A model generated the notes under the pieces. It saw only the letters and a list, made by a program, of their open reading frames with translations. It was not told the DNA's origin and did not search any database. From assembly GCA_023807065.1 (NCBI GenBank), contig JAJJLU010004624.1, forward strand, positions 1-11,135: DNA of 11,135 nt, read 5' to 3'. Position 1 is the first letter of the stretch. Every line of letters starts with the position of its first letter. Origin of the DNA: Isotricha intestinalis. Lineage: Eukaryota > Ciliophora > Litostomatea > Vestibuliferida > Isotrichidae. Below, one piece after another: positions 7,501 to 11,135 of this stretch. A program made the position numbers and the translations under genes.

Positions 7501-10350
7501 ATTCCAAAATGGGAAGCTTGTTGTTTAATATATAAAATATTAGAAAATAATAAATATTTTTTAATAACAGGAGATTTAAATAAATATGATGATGATACAA
7601 ATTTTAAAATTTTAGGAGGAGAAAACTATCAATCTCCAATATCAAATGATATTTGTTTTCCTAGAATTAAAGAACAAAAATATTATGGTCAATTAAATAG
7701 AAATATTACTTTAATTTTAGATGATAATTTAGTTGAACCTTTAATTCCAAATTATTCTGGATTTGGTTTTGATAAATTAAATAAAACTGAAGGTATAATT
7801 TATTATTTTAATGCTGAAATTATTAATTCTTCAATTTCTCATTTAACTTATGTTTTTAATTATTTTCATGTAAATGAAAATATTTCTTTAAAAAAATTGG
7901 ACTTTATACTATATTTTAAAAAAACTGAAATGATTAGAGGAATAATTAATATTACTATTTTTCCTGATTTTTGTGAAACTGATATTAATTTATTTAAAAA
8001 TAATAGTTGTAAAATTTTCAAAAGTGATAATGATATTTTACAAATCTTAATTAATAGTATTAATTCTCCTTTATTATATAATAAAATATTTTATGGAGTA
8101 AATTCAGTAATTAATATTTATAATGAAAATCAAATGGATACTTTTAGTAAAGAATGTTGGTCAGATTTAACATTTTTTTATAATCAAACAATATGTTTAA
8201 TTAGAATTGATAAAACTTATCAAATTAATGATTATTTTATTGGAAATATAACTAAAATAATATATGATCAATTTGTTTGTAATAATTTTATTTTAAATGA
8301 TTTATCAACAACAATAAATTATAATTATACTCTTGATATAAGAAATTTATTTGAGCCTTCAATTAAAAAATTAGAAAATATTCCTGAAAATTTTTTTCAA
8401 ATATCAATTGATAATACTAATGATTTAAAAGGGTTAATTTTTTATAGTGAAAATAATGAGAATAATTATAATAATATTGTATATGAAAATAAAATATTTA
8501 ATTTATCAAAAATAAAATATGGGATAAAATATAATCATTGTTTTTATAAAGAAAAATTTGAAATTCAATTATTTAAAAATAAAAAAAAACAAGGAAATAA
8601 AGCAATAATGGATTTTGAAATTTATCCTTCATTTTGTCAAACGATTCAAAAAAATGAAATTTGTATAACAAATAAAACAAAAGATGAGATATTTAATATA
8701 ATTCATAAAAATTCAATAAATATAACATGTTTATTTCCAAAAGTAATAAGAGAAATAAATAGAAATTATACTATTCAAATATATGATTTAAATAATAATT
8801 CTAATATAATGACAAAAACAATATTATTAGAAGAAGAATGTGAAACAAAAATAAGAAATAAATATTCTTTATCTAAAAATGATAAAATAATAATTTTAAT
8901 ATATGAAAATAAGAAATCCAATGAATTTTTATATGAAATATATAATGAAAAAGGAGAACAATTAGATATATCAATATGTGAAAAGTATATATTAATAAAT
9001 CCAATTGAAAATATAATATTAAGTTCATCAAAAGTGAAAAATGTTAAAAAATTAGGTTATGATGTATTTGATGAAGAATCTCCTATTTATCAAGATACTT
9101 GTATTTCTTTATCAGTAAATGGAAATGATGTAATTCTTGATGATAGAAAAACAGAAATTTATAATGTTATTAATCCTTGTTTAAAAGAATGTAAATATAA
9201 AAATTTTGAAGAGAATTCTGGAATTGTTTATTGTGATTGTTATATTAATTATAATATTGAAAATGAAGAATATAGTAATGACACCAACACCGATGAAAAT
9301 AAAAATGAAACAAAAAATAAAAATCAACTTTTATCAAATTTCAAAAATATTAATATTAAACCGGTTTATTGTTATAACCTATTATTTAAAATGGAAAATT
9401 ATACAAATAATTATGGATTTTGGATATTTTCATTTTTTATTATTGGTCATATTATTTCTTTTTATTCTCTATATAAATATGAATTTGTTTCATTAAAAGC
9501 TAAAATTTTTAAAGTAGATCAGAATAAAGCAGATCTTAATATAAATGAAAATAATGATTTTATTTATATTAAAAAAAAAAATATTATTCATTCAACATTA
9601 TCATCTTCAAGAACAATTTCAAAAATGAAAAAGAATAAAAAAATTAAAAGATTTTATAATAACCATAAAAATGATTTTATAATAATGAATAAATTTTCTT
9701 ATAAACTTGCAATTGCAAATGATAAAAGACCTTTCACTATAATATTTCTTGATATTTTAAGTGATAAACTATTATTATTAAAAGGAATATATAAAAAAAC
9801 TCCTTTTTATTTAAGAACTTTAAATATTTCTTTATTTATTTTAAATTTATCTTTAGTTTTTTTATTAAATGGTTTATTTTATACAGATCAAATAATTTCT
9901 GAAAAATATCATAATAATGGATTAAGTTTATTAACTAATATTTTAAGATCAGTTTTATCTTCTATAATAAGTCTTTTTATTTTTTCTACTTTAAATAAAA
10001 TTTCTGATTATTCAGCAAAATTATATTCTTTATTACATGAATATAATGATCAGAGTATATATTCAATTATAACATTTAAATTTTTTTCTAAATTAATTAA
10101 AAGATTTTTCATTTATTTTATTATTGTTTTATTATTATCTTTTTCATTTTTATATTATATAACATTATTTTGTAGTTTATATAAAGGTTCTCAAAAAAGT
10201 TGGATACAAGGTGCTTTAACTAGTATATTAATTTCTAATATTGGTGAAATAATGTTATGTCTTATTACTGCTATGTTTAGAATTATATCTTTGGTTAAAG
10301 AAAATGAATATTTATATAATATTTATCTTTTTATTTATAATAAAATTTAA
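4549..10350 (+). CDS. Giant repeat-bearing surface protein with C-terminal five-segment membrane bundle
   Basis: An intact, apparently intronless 1933-aa protein. Residues 2-16 form a hydrophobic signal peptide, followed by a very large extracellular part with many N-glycosylation sequons. A Cys-containing N-terminal region (about 20-197) leads into repeats headed by W-E-x-C at residues 276, 396, 507, 630, 748, 871 (Trp replaced by Tyr) and 988. Next come two related domains (about 1081-1220 and 1294-1432), a block at 1438-1564 with NGNDVILDDR and closely spaced Cys, and a predicted membrane segment at about 1622-1642. A basic loop (KMKKNKKIKRF) precedes four more predicted segments near 1756-1778, 1795-1818, 1850-1878 and 1889-1915. 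The motifs GLFYTDQIISEKYHNNG and YITLFCSLYKGSQKSW lie in that bundle. From memory, similar juxtamembrane and bundle sequences occur in large families of uncharacterised protist surface proteins; this was not searched. A role as adhesin or receptor is inferred from architecture only. There is no kinase or other recognised effector domain. Confidence 0.9.
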   Translation: MSLLILIYLFVLMILINNQNQYENCYFEIKTDGKISNTKLNENDLQFNDNMSQKFNALFKDKILFEIDFIDRNEILLAIYINCLGPKFTYCEDNQFFSPVLDNFQEDLDDKKFKCNRLVTKEHKQITFTFPELIINNYFPSQQLTINLPLSKYCFKNVINENFQLTTYPDNNLVFCEQSDPIEYESFVYYNENKDEEWFYLFEMITQNYKIYYFKNYCMNFEENNIIYNCTKLSVDCSIFKEEVTFLTKNAEIKCQEDNIILYYFFNDIQTVKENWEKCAKINYYYNNSLNIFIIKRNDNKYTLHSNDSRVKIPFENCENFLNICDAIGIRPNNANNEIQTLVCNTSKQCIGEQFLNDEMKNIFFKIDAVINCGDGNKFLFRHYSEKFKVELLEDWEICSYIVYKYTQKHYFYKIEINNFKVYKNDSQNDFEEILCKHTYLKDCTTLTINNNNNKYNVTCFGTFTDENTVQDIFLSNNNIELIVNLSNGSQFIYHSKNNANEPNLNWEICSEIYYLINESFYSFRIFKKKKTDSNYSLYSINNKSELNINICERKELTNCKENLWVNFSTNPITIYCYAKLDKTQILSLFPVNNFQSYELIINCVNCSGKKIINYHNYNYFSNLDYKSKWEICSQLIHLFYHNNKYFIIERDYDNDNDFEIYDSSKITQFNDCEPYFKNCNISFNISKKYNKEYIYCVSNDSCSNLIIALNNNKLIDHEIYCGINQEKILYFHLYNYFGNNVSNWENWEYCSYIYYLTDKNNYKFLTIEKNNDESDKEYLIYKNDDFPQTPLDQFICKFHFLYNCSKNLKYIKQNSNNLIECESELKCDDIERYFNISEEDNAEFIVLCDKGKIYYHYYNHFENLENPKHYERCSYLLNYINNEKSYFRIKETTNKNIIVYHNNQSQSIKICDSPFLIYCTYLIFGEMNNFNYAICNISLESNYSKLMNEINNKKMEKLELYLHYDTINYSYYHIYNFSLDENNIPKWEACCLIYKILENNKYFLITGDLNKYDDDTNFKILGGENYQSPISNDICFPRIKEQKYYGQLNRNITLILDDNLVEPLIPNYSGFGFDKLNKTEGIIYYFNAEIINSSISHLTYVFNYFHVNENISLKKLDFILYFKKTEMIRGIINITIFPDFCETDINLFKNNSCKIFKSDNDILQILINSINSPLLYNKIFYGVNSVINIYNENQMDTFSKECWSDLTFFYNQTICLIRIDKTYQINDYFIGNITKIIYDQFVCNNFILNDLSTTINYNYTLDIRNLFEPSIKKLENIPENFFQISIDNTNDLKGLIFYSENNENNYNNIVYENKIFNLSKIKYGIKYNHCFYKEKFEIQLFKNKKKQGNKAIMDFEIYPSFCQTIQKNEICITNKTKDEIFNIIHKNSINITCLFPKVIREINRNYTIQIYDLNNNSNIMTKTILLEEECETKIRNKYSLSKNDKIIILIYENKKSNEFLYEIYNEKGEQLDISICEKYILINPIENIILSSSKVKNVKKLGYDVFDEESPIYQDTCISLSVNGNDVILDDRKTEIYNVINPCLKECKYKNFEENSGIVYCDCYINYNIENEEYSNDTNTDENKNETKNKNQLLSNFKNINIKPVYCYNLLFKMENYTNNYGFWIFSFFIIGHIISFYSLYKYEFVSLKAKIFKVDQNKADLNINENNDFIYIKKKNIIHSTLSSSRTISKMKKNKKIKRFYNNHKNDFIIMNKFSYKLAIANDKRPFTIIFLDILSDKLLLLKGIYKKTPFYLRTLNISLFILNLSLVFLLNGLFYTDQIISEKYHNNGLSLLTNILRSVLSSIISLFIFSTLNKISDYSAKLYSLLHEYNDQSIYSIITFKFFSKLIKRFFIYFIIVLLLSFSFLYYITLFCSLYKGSQKSWIQGALTSILISNIGEIMLCLITAMFRIISLVKENEYLYNIYLFIYNKI
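5374..7668 (+). repeat. Seven tandem ~111-123-aa extracellular repeats (W-E-x-C units)
   Basis: Within the giant protein, units begin at residues 276, 396, 507, 630, 748, 871 and 988, with spacings of 120, 111, 123, 118, 123 and 117. A typical unit reads W-E-x-C-(S/A)-x-I-x-Y-L, then a strand-like (Y/F)-F-x-I-x-K, then Y-x-I/L-Y, a pair of Cys (x-C-x-x-x-x-L-x-N-C), a later Cys after Y, then hydrophobic x-I-x-C, and finally GKxIxYHxYNxF leading to the next Trp. The sixth unit has Y instead of W at its head. A shorter degenerate unit may begin at residue 198 (nt 5140). Units have diverged strongly at the DNA level, so this is old duplication, not recent expansion. Confidence 0.75.
7789..8844 (+). 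repeat. Duplicated membrane-proximal extracellular domain
   Basis: Two copies of one domain are visible in the giant protein. Copy 1 begins EGIIYYF at residue 1081 and carries IFPDFCETDINLF at about 1137. Copy 2 begins KGLIFYS at residue 1294 and carries IYPSFCQTIQKNE at about 1358. Matching points are 213 and 221 residues apart, and both copies follow the Phe-Cys with a second Cys and a D-x-I-x-x-I helix-like stretch. The copies are divergent. I do not recognise the domain. Confidence 0.5.
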
Positions 10351-10888
10351 AAATATATATAATTATTTAAATTAGTTTATTAATGTAGAATTAGTAATTA
10401 TGATAAAAACTTTTTTATTTGTTTTTTTAAATTTTTAAAAATAATGAAAATATAAAAATAATATCATTAAATTTGGATATTTAGAAAACATTTATTGGAT
10501 TTTAAGGTCTTTTAAATAATTATAATTTCAATTTACATAATTAATTACTAAAATTATATATAAATCATAATTAAATTATAAATTTAGAAAACAAATAATA
10601 TCTAACTTAGTAATAAATATATTTTTAATTTTTATTTATAAAAAAATTAATATTTATAATCTTAATTTTATTGTTTTAAATAACAGTTATAAAATCCTAA
10701 TGAAGACATAAAGACAATAAAACTAAAATAATTAAAATTGATTCACTTATTTTACATACACTATTTTTAGAATTCATTCTTTTTCTTATTTAATTATTGA
10801 TTTAAAATAAATAATTCTGTATTATTTGATTATGTTTATATATTAGATTAATAAATAAGAGATTTATTCTTTTTTAAAAATATTTTAA
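10351..10888. other. AT-rich spacer between giant surface-protein gene and protease fragment
   Basis: No gene, RNA or clear repeat is visible. The left part must hold the 3' UTR of the giant gene; the right part should contain the promoter and possibly an unseen first exon of the protease-like gene. The short word ATTTAGAAAACA occurs near 10479, with a near copy around 10582, too little to call a repeat. The frame of the protease is closed by a TAA at 10886-10888. Confidence 0.5.
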
Positions 10889-11135
10889 AAAAAGAATATT
10901 AATAAAAACTTTTCAAATGAAAATGGAATATTCGGAATAATAAATCCAATTACCTTTTCTAAAGTTGAAAGATATTCTCAAAAAAAAAATGCTATTTGCC
11001 AAATAACTACTAAAAATGTAGGAACAGGTTTTTTTTGTCTTTTAAATATTAATAATCAATTATTAAGAGTTTTATTTAGTAATAATCATGTTTTAGAAAA
11101 TGATGAAATTAAAATAGGTTCAAAAATAAAAATAT
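10889..11135 (+). CDS. Trypsin/HtrA-like serine protease domain, 5' part only, start unresolved
   Basis: The frame is open from 10889 to the window end and gives 82 residues. VGTGFFC followed by LRVLFSNNHVLEN matches the first catalytic segment of trypsin-like (S1, HtrA-type) proteases. There, a G-T/S-G-F strand precedes T/S-N-N-H-V, whose His is the catalytic His. The Asp and Ser of the triad would lie beyond the window. Preceding residues (ITFSKVERYSQKKNAICQITTK) fit the first strands of the fold. No Met codon occurs in this frame. The nearest ATGs (10917, 10923) are in another frame that stops at 10938. An upstream exon ending at an AG is possible: splicing after the AG at 10893-10894 would enter this frame at AAT. 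Decay or a sequencing indel are equally possible. No signal peptide can be judged, so the location is unknown. The window cuts the gene. Confidence 0.6.

Noticed and set aside
9206..9496. Plus-strand 96-residue open frame overlapping the giant gene
   Set aside because: It overlaps in another frame the Cys-rich block and first membrane segment of the giant protein, which are better supported.
1..11135. Ciliate-type genetic code (TAA/TAG as Gln) for the whole window
   Set aside because: The intact large gene uses CAA/CAG for Gln and has no in-frame TAA or TAG over 1933 codons before a terminal TAA.
1..11135. CRISPR array, tRNA, rRNA, transposon ends
   Set aside because: I found no regularly spaced identical repeats, no GC-richer RNA-like islands with a T-loop motif, and no transposase or terminal inverted repeats.

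Overview
The window looks like nuclear DNA of an extremely AT-rich unicellular eukaryote. It has no prokaryotic signatures (no Shine-Dalgarno spacing, no operons). The proteins are long and rich in Asn, Lys and Ile. There is one very large predicted surface protein, a probable mini-intron, and wide AT-only spacers. The intact genes read in the standard code: the 5.8-kb gene ends in TAA and encodes about 54 glutamines (my count), CAA or CAG wherever I checked, with no in-frame TAA or TAG. That argues against a ciliate-type code in which TAA/TAG mean Gln. The species cannot be named from sequence alone; an AT-rich protist is the best guess.

Layout, left to right. 1-543 is AT-rich spacer with no supported gene. 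544-1028 (-) is a small predicted secreted protein with seven cysteines, whose signal peptide joins the body only if a 20-nt intron is removed or a 1-nt homopolymer error is corrected. 1029-1433 is spacer. About 1434-2175 (+) is a heavily decayed gene with remnants suggesting the Lsm14/Scd6 (RAP55/Trailer Hitch) mRNP family: an LSm-like start, an FFD box, a TFG-like box and RGG-like tracts, broken by frameshifts and many TAA stops at plausible former Gln codons. A further possible coding remnant lies at about 2326-2582 (+). 2735-4381 (-) is an intact 548-aa gene for a Lys/Asn-rich, probably coiled-coil intracellular protein of unknown function. A 167-bp AT-rich spacer separates it from the divergent large gene.

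4549-10350 (+) encodes a 1933-aa predicted type-I-entry surface protein. It has a signal peptide, seven (perhaps eight) Cys-containing repeats of 111-123 aa headed by W-E-x-C, a duplicated domain of about 215 aa, a juxtamembrane Cys-rich block with the motif NGNDVILDDR, and a C-terminal bundle of five predicted membrane segments. 10351-10888 is spacer. From about 10889 to the window end (+) is the 5' part of a trypsin/HtrA-like serine protease domain (GTGFF...NNHVL) with no visible in-frame ATG.

The genes do not form an obvious pathway. The theme is secretion and cell surface (small secreted protein, giant membrane receptor or adhesin) next to a cytoskeleton-like charged protein and decayed gene relics. 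The most unusual points are the decayed Lsm14-like locus, the candidate 20-nt intron and the repeat architecture of the giant surface protein.
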